Shown here: positions 51,634 to 60,244 of the stretch, in pieces
Layout: each line of letters opens with the position of its first letter
Position numbering within the stretch: position 1 is the first letter of the stretch
Assembly (NCBI RefSeq): GCF_004214815.1
Contig: NZ_CP035926.1
Span: 1,054,001 to 1,118,000 of the forward strand
Direction: 5' to 3'
DNA from: Aliarcobacter thereius LMG 24486
Lineage (GTDB): Bacteria > Campylobacterota > Campylobacteria > Campylobacterales > Arcobacteraceae
Length of the DNA: 64,000 bases
Made by a program: the position numbers and the translations under genes
The notes under the pieces: generated by a model
Databases searched by the model: none
Told to the model about the DNA's origin: nothing
Seen by the model: only the letters and a program-made list of their open reading frames with translations

Positions 51634-53481
51634 TTAATAAATAGTGTCCATATCAATAGTAGCATTTGGGCTATTTATGGTATGAAGTGCATTTAAGAGT
51701 GCTTTTGTATTTTTTGATCTTAAAACTATCTCATATCTATACTTATTTGCAATTCTAAAAACTCCACATTCTCCAAACCCTACAATTTCAAGCTCTTTGA
51801 TTGTTTTAAATATTTCAATATATCCTCTTAACTCTTCTTGAACTTTAATACCATTTTTATGAGCAAAAATAACTCTTGCAAGTTTCACAAAAGGTGGATA
51901 AAGCTCTTTTCTAAATTCAAGTTCATCTTTTAAAAACTCTAAATAGTTGCTTTTTTCTAAATAATACTTAAAAAACTCTTCATTTTTTGTCTCAATTACA
52001 ACTTCACCAAAACCATTTCTTCCACTTCTTCCAGAGATTTGAATAAGAAGACTTAAGGCATTTTCTCTTGCTTTATATGAATTCATATTTAATAAACTAT
52101 CAATTCCTAAAACAACTGCTAGTTTAACATTATGATAATCATGACCTTTTGAAAGCATTTGTGTTCCAACTAAGATATCAATTTTATTTTTATTAAACTC
52201 TTCAAGTGTTTTTTTCAAAGCACTTTCTGTTTTTATACTATCTTTATCAAATCTTTTTATAATATTATTTGGAAAACACTCTTTTAAAAGTTCTTCAATC
52301 TCAGCAGTTCCAACTCTATGATTTTTTATAATTCCACTATTACAAGATGGACAAGTTTCAGGTATTTTCTGAGCAAATCCACAATAATGGCACTTTAAAG
52401 CCAAATCATTTCTATGTAAACTCATAGAAACACTACAAAATGGGCACTCAACACTTTTTCCACAATCTGAACAAATCTGGTGCTTAAAGTTTGCTCTTGT
52501 AGGCAAAAAAACTATAACTTGATTTTTATTTTCAAGATTTTTTGATATTTTTTCAAGTGAACTAGAAGAGATTTTTAAACTAGAATTTTCATATATATAA
52601 TCTTTTTTTGTTTCATAAAAAGTTTTGTCCAAAATAAAATATGGAATTTTATCAAAGCTATTTATAGATGGTGTTGCACTTCCTAAAATCAGTCTAATAT
52701 CAAACTTTTTTGCTATAAATATAGCTAAATCTTTTGCACTATATCTAGGAGTACTATCACTTTTATAAGAGTCATCATGCTCTTCATCTACAACAATTAA
52801 TCCCAAATTATTAAAAGGTAAAAAAAGAGCAGATCTTGCACCTGCAATTAACTTTATCTCTCCTTTTTGTAACTTTTCTAAAATATCTGCTCTTTTTTTT
52901 GGTGTAACTTTTGAGTGCCATATTGCAACACTATTTCCAAAAACTTCTTCAAGTCTTTTTTGCATTTGTGGAGTTAAAGAGATTTCAGGCATCAATAATA
53001 CAGCCTCTTTATTCTGTTTTAAAATCTCTTTTATAGTTTTAATATATATTTCTGTTTTTCCAGCACCTGTTCTTGCAAATAAAAGTGCCTGTTTTTTACT
53101 ATCTAAAAAAGTTTTTGCCTTCTCTTGATAGTCTGATAGTTTTATCTCTTTTTTGAACTCTATTTTAGAATTTTTATGCTCAAATTCTTTATTAAAAGAT
53201 TGAAACAAAGATATACTTTGCCCAAATGAACAAACATAATATTTACTTATAAATAGAGCTATTTCCATCATAAATGAATCAAAGTTTCTATTTGTATTTA
53301 CTAATATATCACTACATTTAAAATCTGGTTTATCTACCTCTTTTACAACAACTGCTTCAACACTATTTTTTATTTTTGCTAAAGCTACTTCAACAATATT
53401 TCCAATTTCAAGTTCTAGTTCACTTTGATATGTTAAGTTTTTTAAAGGGGATTTTAAAATAGCAAGTTCATAATATTTCAA
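51634..53481 (-). CDS. priA: Primosomal replication protein N' (PriA helicase)
   Basis: Restarts stalled replication forks. It has 615 residues, shorter than the E. coli protein but normal for the phylum. Visible elements: helicase motif I ARTGAGKTEIY (about 140-150), DEEHDDSYK (motif II), GSATPSI (motif III), the zinc-binding repeats CSDCGKSVECPFC and CHYCGFAQKIPETCPSC, motifs IV-VI LVGTQMLSKGHDY and LIQISGRSGR. It overlaps the pseudopilin gene by four bases. Confidence 0.96.
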   Translation of the reverse strand: MKYYELAILKSPLKNLTYQSELELEIGNIVEVALAKIKNSVEAVVVKEVDKPDFKCSDILVNTNRNFDSFMMEIALFISKYYVCSFGQSISLFQSFNKEFEHKNSKIEFKKEIKLSDYQEKAKTFLDSKKQALLFARTGAGKTEIYIKTIKEILKQNKEAVLLMPEISLTPQMQKRLEEVFGNSVAIWHSKVTPKKRADILEKLQKGEIKLIAGARSALFLPFNNLGLIVVDEEHDDSYKSDSTPRYSAKDLAIFIAKKFDIRLILGSATPSINSFDKIPYFILDKTFYETKKDYIYENSSLKISSSSLEKISKNLENKNQVIVFLPTRANFKHQICSDCGKSVECPFCSVSMSLHRNDLALKCHYCGFAQKIPETCPSCNSGIIKNHRVGTAEIEELLKECFPNNIIKRFDKDSIKTESALKKTLEEFNKNKIDILVGTQMLSKGHDYHNVKLAVVLGIDSLLNMNSYKARENALSLLIQISGRSGRNGFGEVVIETKNEEFFKYYLEKSNYLEFLKDELEFRKELYPPFVKLARVIFAHKNGIKVQEELRGYIEIFKTIKELEIVGFGECGVFRIANKYRYEIVLRSKNTKALLNALHTINSPNATIDMDTIY

Positions 53482-53912
53482 TCTAAATTCTCACATATCT
53501 CTTTTTGACTAATACATTCAAAAAAACCATCATTTAATGAAAACTTATACTCTTGTGTTTTTGTAAAGAAAATATAATCTTTGTTTCCAATCTTTGCCCA
53601 AGAACCACTTTGTTTTTCTACTGTTGTTGTAGATTTTATATCTTTTTTTAAAATATTTGAAAAGAGTTTTTCATTTTTTATATTTACTCTTGCACTATCA
53701 AGTTGGTTTAAATCTATACTATTTTGTAATAAATTATTTTTTGCTCTATTTTGTGATAAAGCAGAATTTATAAGTGCAAAATCAACTTTTAATTGACTTT
53801 TTTCTCCAAAATTTATAAATTGAATCATCTTTGGAGAGAAAAATGCAAAAACTACTGCTAGGATTATTATTACAATTAAAACTTCTAATAGAGAAAAAGC
53901 TTTTATTTTAAT
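53478..53912 (-). CDS. Pseudopilin / type IV prepilin-like protein with an apparent ATT start
   Basis: The frame upstream of the first ATG (53828) continues for 28 codons that encode a textbook prepilin N-terminus: KIKA, then FSLLEVLIVIIILAVVFAFFSP, with cleavage expected between Ala and Phe and Glu at +5. That frame is bounded by a stop only one codon before ATT at 53912-53910, so the start must be ATT (or the later ATA). ATG 53828 would lose the whole pilin helix. The 144-residue product has a C-terminal globular part with two cysteines. The ATT overlaps the TAA of the preceding gene. Probably a minor pseudopilin for DNA uptake or type II-like export. Confidence 0.7.
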   Translation of the reverse strand: MKIKAFSLLEVLIVIIILAVVFAFFSPKMIQFINFGEKSQLKVDFALINSALSQNRAKNNLLQNSIDLNQLDSARVNIKNEKLFSNILKKDIKSTTTVEKQSGSWAKIGNKDYIFFTKTQEYKFSLNDGFFECISQKEICENLD

Positions 53913-54135
53913 ATCCTATAAGTTTATTTGATATCTCTAAAAGTTCTTCTTCTAATCTTCTTTTTAACTCTTTATTATGTTGTAATGCTGTGATATAAGC
54001 TTTTATAAGTACTTTTGTATCATTGTTTTTTGTTAAATCAAAATTGTTTTTAAACTCTTCTTGCATCTCTTCATCTAAAGTAAAAGTATATGCCATATTA
54101 TTTATATGAACTGTTATCTCTTTATGATTGCTCAT
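53908..54135 (-). CDS. Small helical protein, possibly ZapA-like
   Basis: 75 residues: a short beta-strand pair (KEITVHINNMAYTFTLDEEMQ) then a long helix (TKVLIKAYITALQHNKELKRRLEEELLEISNKL). Strand-hairpin followed by a helix is the ZapA layout, though shorter than usual. It overlaps the coiled-coil gene upstream by 14 bases, and its stop overlaps the ATT start of the pseudopilin. No motif proves function. Confidence 0.55.
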   Translation of the reverse strand: MSNHKEITVHINNMAYTFTLDEEMQEEFKNNFDLTKNNDTKVLIKAYITALQHNKELKRRLEEELLEISNKLIGY

Positions 54136-54322
54136 TTAACTTCTCCTTTTTCAAAAGAGTATCTATTTTTAAAATCATATCTTGGTTGTTTCTTTCTAGT
54201 TTATCATTTTCATTTACTAGCTCTTTTATTTTTTCTTCCAAAGCAAATTTTTCAGCTTTTAGATTTTTATAATCCAAAAGAAGTTTATCAACTTGTTTGC
54301 TTATTGTTTCTACTATTTTCAT
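54122..54322 (-). CDS. Small coiled-coil protein, possibly ZapB-like
   Basis: 66 residues, almost entirely one predicted coiled coil (ISKQVDKLLLDYKNLKAEKFALEEKIKELVNENDKLERNNQDM). Size and structure resemble ZapB-type division proteins. The overlap with the ZapA-like gene and the one-base gap from the TerB-like gene show a tight operon. Function is inferred only. Confidence 0.55.
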   Translation of the reverse strand: MKIVETISKQVDKLLLDYKNLKAEKFALEEKIKELVNENDKLERNNQDMILKIDTLLKKEKLNEQS

Positions 54323-54323
54323 T

Positions 54324-54749
54324 TTATGAAATCATCTCTTGGCTATAATTATCATTTATATAAACTTTTGCAACTTCATTTAATACTGCAACAGATTTTC
54401 CCCAAGCAGAGAAATCTTGCATATCTTTTTCAGAAATTTCAAAATATTGTGCTATTTTTTCTATTAAAACTTGTTCATTTATATTAAATACTTTATCTAT
54501 ATGAACAAGTATCATTAGCTCTAAAATAACAATTTTTCTACTTCTTATACTCTTGAAATTTCTTAAAATAGCTTCTAAATCACATTTTGATACATCAAAA
54601 GAGTCAATATTTTCAACTCCCATTTCTAAGCAATAATCTAAGATAATATCTTCTTCATCTTTTCCAAAATTATTATCAGCTCTAGCTAAATAGTGAGCCA
54701 GTTGTAAAAAGGCGAATTTTTCTCTTGCTTCTAGTTTCATTAATAACAT
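54324..54749 (-). CDS. TerB-like helical protein
   Basis: 141 residues, all-helical. It has the TerB/DjlA-N type pattern: AFLQLAHYLARADNNFGKDEEDIILDYCLEMG near the N-terminus and, after 40 residues, ILELMILVHIDKVFNINEQVLIEKIAQYFEIS. These two acidic helix-loop units (ADNNFGKDEED, DKVFNINEQ) are characteristic of the fold, which binds metal in some members. It has no signal peptide. First gene of the unit leading through the small coiled-coil genes and the pseudopilin to priA. The specific role is unknown. Confidence 0.65.
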   Translation of the reverse strand: MLLMKLEAREKFAFLQLAHYLARADNNFGKDEEDIILDYCLEMGVENIDSFDVSKCDLEAILRNFKSIRSRKIVILELMILVHIDKVFNINEQVLIEKIAQYFEISEKDMQDFSAWGKSVAVLNEVAKVYINDNYSQEMIS

Positions 54750-54833
54750 AATTTACATTCCTATTTTTTTAATCAATCTGTATTATATTATAATTTCTCT
54801 TTATTTGAAAATCTATATTTTAATATAATAATT

Positions 54834-56063
54834 TTAAACTCTTAACTTTCCTGCTAAATATCCACTTGAAAAAGACCATTGAAGATTGTATCCACCACAA
54901 GGTCCATCTATATCTACAATTTCTCCACAAAAATATAATCCATTTAAAACTTTACTTTGCATTGTTTTTGAATCAATCTCTTTTAAACTTATTCCACCTC
55001 TTGTAATCATAGCTTGTCTAAAACCATCGTGCCCAATAATTGTAAATGGTGTCCAAGCTAAAGTTTTCACAAGTTTTTCTCTTTTGATTCCATCAATTTG
55101 TTTAAATCTTAAACTATTTTTAATTTCACAAATATTTAAAATCTCATTTGCAACTGAATTTGCCAAAAGTTTTTCTAAATTTTGTAAAATATTATCTTCA
55201 GGATTTTTAGCTATTTCATCTTTTAAAGTTTTATAAATTTCATCTTCATTTCTTCCTTTTAAAAAACTAATCAACAAAGGAACTTCATCATATTTTTCTA
55301 AAATAGGAGTAATTTCTCTTGCAAAATCTAAAATCACAGGTCCTCTTAATCCATCTTTTGTGAAAATTAAATCTCCTATTAGTTTAAGATTCTTATACTT
55401 TTTTATATCAACTTTTAAAATAGCTTTTGCAATTGTATCAGCTTTGCAAGATGCAAAGTTTTTCTCTTTTGTAAAAAGTGGCATCATAGCTGGATGTGTT
55501 TTTGTAACACTATGTCCTAAAGATTCTGCAAAAATATATCCATCTCCTGTTGCACCTAAAGTTGGATAACCTTTTCCTCCACATGCAAGAATAATATTTT
55601 TTGATTTAATTATTTCAATATCTGTATTTATAAAAAAAATTTCTTCTTCTTTTTTTATACTTTTTATTTTTATTGAAGTTTTTACTTCAACTTTTACTCT
55701 AACCAACTCACTATTTAGTGCTTCTAAAATAAGAGTTGAACTGTGATTTATAGGGAATATCCTAAATCCATCTCTTGCAATAGTTTCTACTCCAATTGAA
55801 GCAAAAAAACCAAGCAAATCATCTCTTGAAAATGTATCTAAAGCATCTTTTATAAATCTTCCACTTTTTCCAAACTTCTCACAAAATTCATCTTTTTCAA
55901 GAGTATTTGTAAGATTACATTTTCCTCCACCTGTTGCTTTTAGTTTTAGTGCAATTTGTGGCATTTTTTCTAAAAGTAGAACTCTTTTTCCATCATTTGC
56001 AGCACTTATACTTGCCATTATTCCAGATGGTCCTGCACCAACTACTATTAAATCATATATCAT
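54834..56063 (-). CDS. HI0933/BaiN-family FAD-dependent oxidoreductase
   Basis: 409 residues. The N-terminal FAD-binding motif is VVGAGPSGIMASISAANDGKRVLLLEKM, then the family-specific LKATGGGKCNLTNT (about 38-51). ACGGKGYPTLGATGDGY lies in the middle. The C-terminal LNGLYFCGEIVDIDGPCGGYNLQWSFSSGYLAG binds the flavin again. Members are flavoproteins of uncertain physiological substrate. The start overlaps the stop of a possible 26-codon membrane micro-ORF upstream. Confidence 0.9.
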   Translation of the reverse strand: MIYDLIVVGAGPSGIMASISAANDGKRVLLLEKMPQIALKLKATGGGKCNLTNTLEKDEFCEKFGKSGRFIKDALDTFSRDDLLGFFASIGVETIARDGFRIFPINHSSTLILEALNSELVRVKVEVKTSIKIKSIKKEEEIFFINTDIEIIKSKNIILACGGKGYPTLGATGDGYIFAESLGHSVTKTHPAMMPLFTKEKNFASCKADTIAKAILKVDIKKYKNLKLIGDLIFTKDGLRGPVILDFAREITPILEKYDEVPLLISFLKGRNEDEIYKTLKDEIAKNPEDNILQNLEKLLANSVANEILNICEIKNSLRFKQIDGIKREKLVKTLAWTPFTIIGHDGFRQAMITRGGISLKEIDSKTMQSKVLNGLYFCGEIVDIDGPCGGYNLQWSFSSGYLAGKLRV

Positions 56064-56140
56064 TTTATAAAATATGTATTGAAGATATCTGCTAAGATAT
56101 AAAGCACTAAAAGTGCAAAAATTATATTTCTGTAACTCAT
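56060..56140 (-). CDS. Possible 26-residue membrane micropeptide upstream of the flavoprotein
   Basis: An ATG (56140-56138) opens 26 codons encoding a single hydrophobic helix (MSYRNIIFALLVLYILADIF...), and its TGA overlaps the ATG of the flavoprotein gene (ATGA). The exact overlap and the membrane-helix composition argue for a translated, coupled micro-ORF. No clear ribosome site is visible, and the length is short enough to arise by chance. Confidence 0.35.
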   Translation of the reverse strand: MSYRNIIFALLVLYILADIFNTYFIK

Positions 56141-56281
56141 AAAAGTATTTTAACTAAGTAATCTAAAATGTTTTATTTAAGAAATATCTATTAATATTAA
56201 TTTATCAATTCAACTAATAAAAACTAAAAACTTAAATTTACCATCTTCATTTACTTATAGAAACTCATTAATAATTAATTT

Positions 56282-56296
56282 TAATAGTAATTATCA
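56282..56296. promoter_or_regulatory. Probable Fur box upstream of the DUF4198 gene
   Basis: The minus-strand reading TGATAATTACTATTA matches the 7-1-7 Fur pattern TGATAATnATTATCA at all but two positions. It lies just upstream of the TATAAT at 56301, where a bound repressor would block polymerase. The rest of the 56141-56281 gap is AT-rich without other features. Confidence 0.55.
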
Positions 56297-56300
56297 TTAA

Positions 56301-56306
56301 TATAAT
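56301..56306 (+). promoter_or_regulatory. -10 box of the DUF4198 gene
   Basis: TATAAT between the Fur-like site and the ATG at 56355; ribosome site AAAGGAG at about 56343-56349. Confidence 0.5.
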
Positions 56307-56354
56307 ATTAAGATTATGATAGTAATATTCATCTCTAATTTTAAAGGAGTTTAT

Positions 56355-57014
56355 ATGAAAAAATTTGTTTATAGCATGATGCTATCATCAGCAGTAGTTT
56401 TAGGTGCAAATGCTCATGAAATCTGGCTAGAGCTAGATCAAAATAAAAAAGAAGCAAAATTATATTTTGGTCATTATGCAGAAAATGAAAAAGAGAGTGG
56501 TAAAGACTTTGAAAGAATTCAAGAAGGTATTGCTTATCCTAAAGAGTTTGTAAAAAGTACAAAAAGAAATGACAATAACATAACATATTCTTTAACAAAA
56601 AACAGTGATATTGTTGTAGTTCAAGAAGGAGAACCAAGATTAAGTAAAGCTACAAATATTACTACAAAAAGAGTAATTTATTCAAAAGCTGGTATTTCAA
56701 GCAAAAAAGCTATTACAAAATTTGATATTGTAGCTGTTGATGCTAATAAAAATATTTTTAAACTAGTTTTAGATGGTAAAGCATTGGCAAAAAAGGAGAT
56801 AAATGTAATCTCTCCATCATCTTGGACAAAAAAATTTATGACAGATGATAAAGGTGAATTTACAATAAACACTCCTTGGAAAGGTGGATATTTAATCCAA
56901 GCAAAATATGAGGATGATACAAAAGGCGAATCAAATGGTAAAGCTTTTGATAAAACTGTTCATTTCTTAACTCTTAACTTAAATATAGACAAAGGTTTAG
57001 ATTGGAAAAACTAA
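56355..57014 (+). CDS. DUF4198-type periplasmic protein, probably metal-related
   Basis: 219 residues from ATG 56355, which has AAAGGAG before it; an in-frame ATG at 56316 lies between promoter and ribosome site and is unlikely. Signal peptide KKFVYSMMLSSAVVLGANA, then HEIWLELDQNKKEAKLYFGHYAENEKESG at the mature N-terminus, a hallmark of DUF4198 proteins. The mid region carries an Ig-like strand set (GKALAKKEINVISPSSWTKKFMTDDKGEFTINTPWKGGYLIQAKY). The family often accompanies iron, cobalt or nickel uptake. The Fur-like operator supports an iron link. Confidence 0.78.
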   Translation: MKKFVYSMMLSSAVVLGANAHEIWLELDQNKKEAKLYFGHYAENEKESGKDFERIQEGIAYPKEFVKSTKRNDNNITYSLTKNSDIVVVQEGEPRLSKATNITTKRVIYSKAGISSKKAITKFDIVAVDANKNIFKLVLDGKALAKKEINVISPSSWTKKFMTDDKGEFTINTPWKGGYLIQAKYEDDTKGESNGKAFDKTVHFLTLNLNIDKGLDWKN

Positions 57015-57022
57015 TTAGTTTT

Positions 57023-57050
57023 AAGTAAAAGAGATTTTTCTCTTTTACTT
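57023..57050. terminator. Bidirectional terminator between DUF4198 and DUF481 genes
   Basis: Perfect 12-bp stem AAGTAAAAGAGA / TCTCTTTTACTT with a four-T loop between convergent genes. Confidence 0.7.
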
Positions 57051-57057
57051 TATAAAA

Positions 57058-57762
57058 TCAAAATTCGTATTTTATAGATGTTAAAAACTTCTTATCTGTT
57101 TTCTCTTTTTCTGTTTGATTTACATAATCTATTTTATAAGATAGTCCCAAAGATAACTTATCAATAATCTCAATATTTATCTCTGTTTCACTTGTGATAA
57201 AGTATCTCTCTTTTACTTTTAATGATTTTAAATAGCTAATCATCTGTTTAAACTCAATATCATCTTTTATCTTATATTTATAGTTTAATTCACTTCTTGA
57301 AGCAAAATACTCCTCTTGTTCTTTATCTTTAAATTTATCAATAGAGTAGTCAAAACCACTTTGAATATCTAAAAGATGTCTATCTGTATTTATAAACTTA
57401 TATCCAACTCCTGGACCAATATTTAATCTTGAATCATAATCAGAAAACTCATCTTTTACAAAATTTGTTCCTAAATATATATAAAATTTTTCACCTAGCA
57501 TAAGATCATATTTTAATTCGGCATCATATTTATTTGCTGATTTTTCATTATTATCTTTGCTTCTTAAGATAGAAGCTTTTGCTTTTATTTCAGCTTTGTT
57601 TATCTTTTTATTTGTCTCAATTTTTCCTGAAAGAGAGCTTGTATTTGTGTTACCACTTGTTTCTATGAAAGAGAGTTCTAGTTTTGTTGTAAGATTTTCT
57701 GCATATAAGGAGTTGATAAAAATTGTTATAAATAACAACTTTTTATAATTACTCACTGGCAT
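57058..57762 (-). CDS. DUF481 (YdiY-like) outer-membrane beta-barrel protein
   Basis: About 234 residues. After a signal peptide (KKLLFITIFINSLYAENL) comes a series of amphipathic beta-strands: TTKLELSFIETSGNTNTSSLSGKIETNKK opens the barrel, and the chain ends in a C-terminal Tyr-Glu-Phe as outer-membrane barrels do. The ETSGNTNTSS motif with alternating strands is typical of DUF481 'salt-induced outer membrane protein' homologues. The start is ATG 57762; TTG just before it is possible. It overlaps the 3' end of the radical SAM gene. Confidence 0.75.
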   Translation of the reverse strand: MPVSNYKKLLFITIFINSLYAENLTTKLELSFIETSGNTNTSSLSGKIETNKKINKAEIKAKASILRSKDNNEKSANKYDAELKYDLMLGEKFYIYLGTNFVKDEFSDYDSRLNIGPGVGYKFINTDRHLLDIQSGFDYSIDKFKDKEQEEYFASRSELNYKYKIKDDIEFKQMISYLKSLKVKERYFITSETEINIEIIDKLSLGLSYKIDYVNQTEKEKTDKKFLTSIKYEF

Positions 57763-59275
57763 CAAGCCTCAAAACTTGTCTTTTATTTGCTCTTTTTAAT
57801 TCAACTTGTATAAACTCTTTTTCATATTTTTTAAATTTCTTCAAAAATGGCGGTACTTTTCTTCCATCAACTGCCATAACATCTTCTAATATTGTATTTA
57901 CCAAAATTTCCTCTTCATAATCACGGCTTAAGTATTCAAATAGATACTCTGCAACTCTATCAAGCGAGATTTTAAATGTACTTTCACTTCTTTTGTAAAT
58001 CCATTTTGAAAAAGCAAAAAAACCATCAAAAACCTTGCCATCTTTGAATAATAGTTTAGATGTTTTTATAAAATTCCCACTATTGTAAACTATATCCCAA
58101 AATCTTGCAAAGCGTTTCATATCTTGCATTAAATCAAAATTTATCAAATTATTTTTTAAAATATCATAAGGCGGATTTGGATTATATACCATTCCATGCA
58201 GTTCATCATGCCTATTTAAGGTCGTTCCAGAAAGTTTTTTTAATATTCCAATTTGTATTTCTCCAGAACTTAAAGTGTACAATAAATCAAGATTTTCTCT
58301 AAAACTCTCAATAGTTTCACTAGGAAGTCCTACAATCAAATCTATATGCATATGAGCTTTTGTCTCTTGGCTTAGGAATTTTAGATTATCTTTTATTTTT
58401 TCAATTCTAAGATTTCTATTTATATTTTTTGCAACATCTAAGTTTAGAGTTTGTATTCCTACTTCAAGCTGTAAACTCCCAGCTTTAAACTGTTTTAATC
58501 TCTCCCTTAACTCAAGAGGAAAATTATCAGGAATTACTTCAAAGTGTAAAAAATAGTCCTCATCTTTTGCCAAAAAATAGTCCAAAATAGCTTTTGCAAA
58601 AGATATTTTAAGATTAAAAGTTCTATCTATAAACTTATAATTTCTTGCTCCCCTATTCCAAAGCTTATCAATCTCATTTAAAAAAACATCAATAGGCAAA
58701 TATCTCATTGATGAATCAATACTAGAAAGACAAAACTCACAAGTAAATGGACATCCTCGGCTACTTTCTATATAAATATGTCTATTTTGTATATCAAAAT
58801 CTGTATAATAATCATAAGGCAAAGCAATTTTGTCAAACTCAACAGGTTTTGCACTTATTATTTTATCCTTTGGTCTAATTCCACCTAAAATATTTTTACA
58901 TAAGTTATAAACACTTACTTCACCCTCTCCAAACATAAAATAATCTGCTTTTTCAAAATCAACTCTATGTGGTAAATGGCTAATTTCTGGACCACCCAAA
59001 GCAACTATTGTTTGTGGGCTTATTAGTTTTATATATTTTACGAGTTCTGCTACATCATTTGCATTCCAAATATATGTTGAGATTAATACAATTTTTGGTT
59101 TATATGCCAAAATCTCTTCAACCAAAGTTTGATTTTGACTATTTATTACAAACTCCAATATCTTTGCTTCATCTTTTAGCTCTTTTAAGTTTGCAAATAG
59201 ATATCGTAAAGATAGACTTGAGTGCGAAAATCTTGAGTTTAGTGTTGTTAATATTATTTTCTTTTCTATATTCAA
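57749..59275 (-). CDS. B12-binding-domain radical SAM protein (DUF4080-type)
   Basis: 508 residues. An N-terminal cobalamin-binding-like Rossmann domain (IVLISTYIWNANDVAELVKYI, VALGGPEISHLP) lacks the DxHxxG histidine. The radical SAM core has the 4Fe-4S cysteines 175, 179 and 182 in RGCPFTCEFC, followed by RGARNYKFIDRTFNL and MHIDLIVGLPSET. A C-terminal DUF4080-like domain follows. It probably modifies a nucleic-acid or small-molecule substrate; reaction unknown. Its start overlaps the end of the WYL regulator gene by four bases, so the two are co-expressed. Confidence 0.85.
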   Translation of the reverse strand: MNIEKKIILTTLNSRFSHSSLSLRYLFANLKELKDEAKILEFVINSQNQTLVEEILAYKPKIVLISTYIWNANDVAELVKYIKLISPQTIVALGGPEISHLPHRVDFEKADYFMFGEGEVSVYNLCKNILGGIRPKDKIISAKPVEFDKIALPYDYYTDFDIQNRHIYIESSRGCPFTCEFCLSSIDSSMRYLPIDVFLNEIDKLWNRGARNYKFIDRTFNLKISFAKAILDYFLAKDEDYFLHFEVIPDNFPLELRERLKQFKAGSLQLEVGIQTLNLDVAKNINRNLRIEKIKDNLKFLSQETKAHMHIDLIVGLPSETIESFRENLDLLYTLSSGEIQIGILKKLSGTTLNRHDELHGMVYNPNPPYDILKNNLINFDLMQDMKRFARFWDIVYNSGNFIKTSKLLFKDGKVFDGFFAFSKWIYKRSESTFKISLDRVAEYLFEYLSRDYEEEILVNTILEDVMAVDGRKVPPFLKKFKKYEKEFIQVELKRANKRQVLRLDASE

Positions 59276-60195
59276 TTTAAATACTCTCTTAATTCATTTT
59301 CCAACTGATCTTTTAAATTTTTTGGAGATATTATTTTTATATTTGGTAACCATTTTTTAACAAGAGGTAATATTTCCATACTATTTGTAACTTTAAAACT
59401 CAAAATCAAATCTTCTTTATTTTCTACTATTTTTTGTGAAGATAGAAACTTCTTATTTATAAAAAATCTTTTAATTTTATTATCTACTTTTAAAACTACC
59501 TCAAATGGCTCTTTTTTATAGTTTGAAAATAGTGTTTGAAAATTCTTTAAAAAATCTTCTGCTTCATAATCTTTTTTAAAACTATTTGGATATAAAATAA
59601 TTTTATCCAAAAAGCTTAATCTTAAAAATTTAAAACCATTATTTATATCTTCATTTGTCAAAATAGCTAAATAGAAATTTCCTTCAGCAAATACTATTTT
59701 TAAAATCTTTGCTTGTTCATAAATATATTTTTTATCACTTGTGTACTCTATTTTTGTATATCTTCTATTTTTTATTGCATCTTTAATATCAAACAACAAA
59801 TCTTTTTTTTGTGTAAATTGTTCAAATGGATTTTGCTTTATCATATAAACTTGAGAATACTTTTTCTCCATCTTTTGAAGTATAGTTTTATCTTTTTCAT
59901 CTAAATTTCTTGAAAAATCAAAATCAAGTAAAGAGTATAAATCTACAAAATTTTCTAGCTCTTTTTTATTGAAATTTAAAATATTTGTCTCTAATATTGA
60001 ATTTGAAATAAAACTATAATATTCACTATCTTTTATAAGATTTTCTTCAAAAATTTCAATTATATCTTCAATATATCTTTGAGCTGTTCTAATACTTAAA
60101 TCATATTTTGAAGAGAAAACTTTAAGAGAGATCTTTTTTCCCTCTAAAAGCTCTTTTAAAAGTTGTAGTTGAAGTATTGATTTTTTTGTTTGCAA
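59272..60195 (-). CDS. WYL-domain transcriptional regulator
   Basis: 307 residues. The N-terminal helix-turn-helix (QLLKELLEGKKISLKVFSSKYDLSIRTAQRYIEDI, about 10-45) is followed by a WYL domain (IKNRRYTKIEYTSDKKYIYEQAKILKIVFAEGNFYLAILTNED, about 135-180) and a WYL C-terminal extension. WYL domains bind single-stranded nucleic acid or nucleotides and often regulate defence or DNA-damage genes. It lies about 2.2 kb from the CRISPR array and next to genes preceded by a common dyad. A link to either is speculative. Confidence 0.85.
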   Translation of the reverse strand: MQTKKSILQLQLLKELLEGKKISLKVFSSKYDLSIRTAQRYIEDIIEIFEENLIKDSEYYSFISNSILETNILNFNKKELENFVDLYSLLDFDFSRNLDEKDKTILQKMEKKYSQVYMIKQNPFEQFTQKKDLLFDIKDAIKNRRYTKIEYTSDKKYIYEQAKILKIVFAEGNFYLAILTNEDINNGFKFLRLSFLDKIILYPNSFKKDYEAEDFLKNFQTLFSNYKKEPFEVVLKVDNKIKRFFINKKFLSSQKIVENKEDLILSFKVTNSMEILPLVKKWLPNIKIISPKNLKDQLENELREYLN

Positions 60196-60244
60196 GTTTT
60201 TACCTCTTTTTTAAAAGTTTGTATTATACCTATTTGAGACTAAA

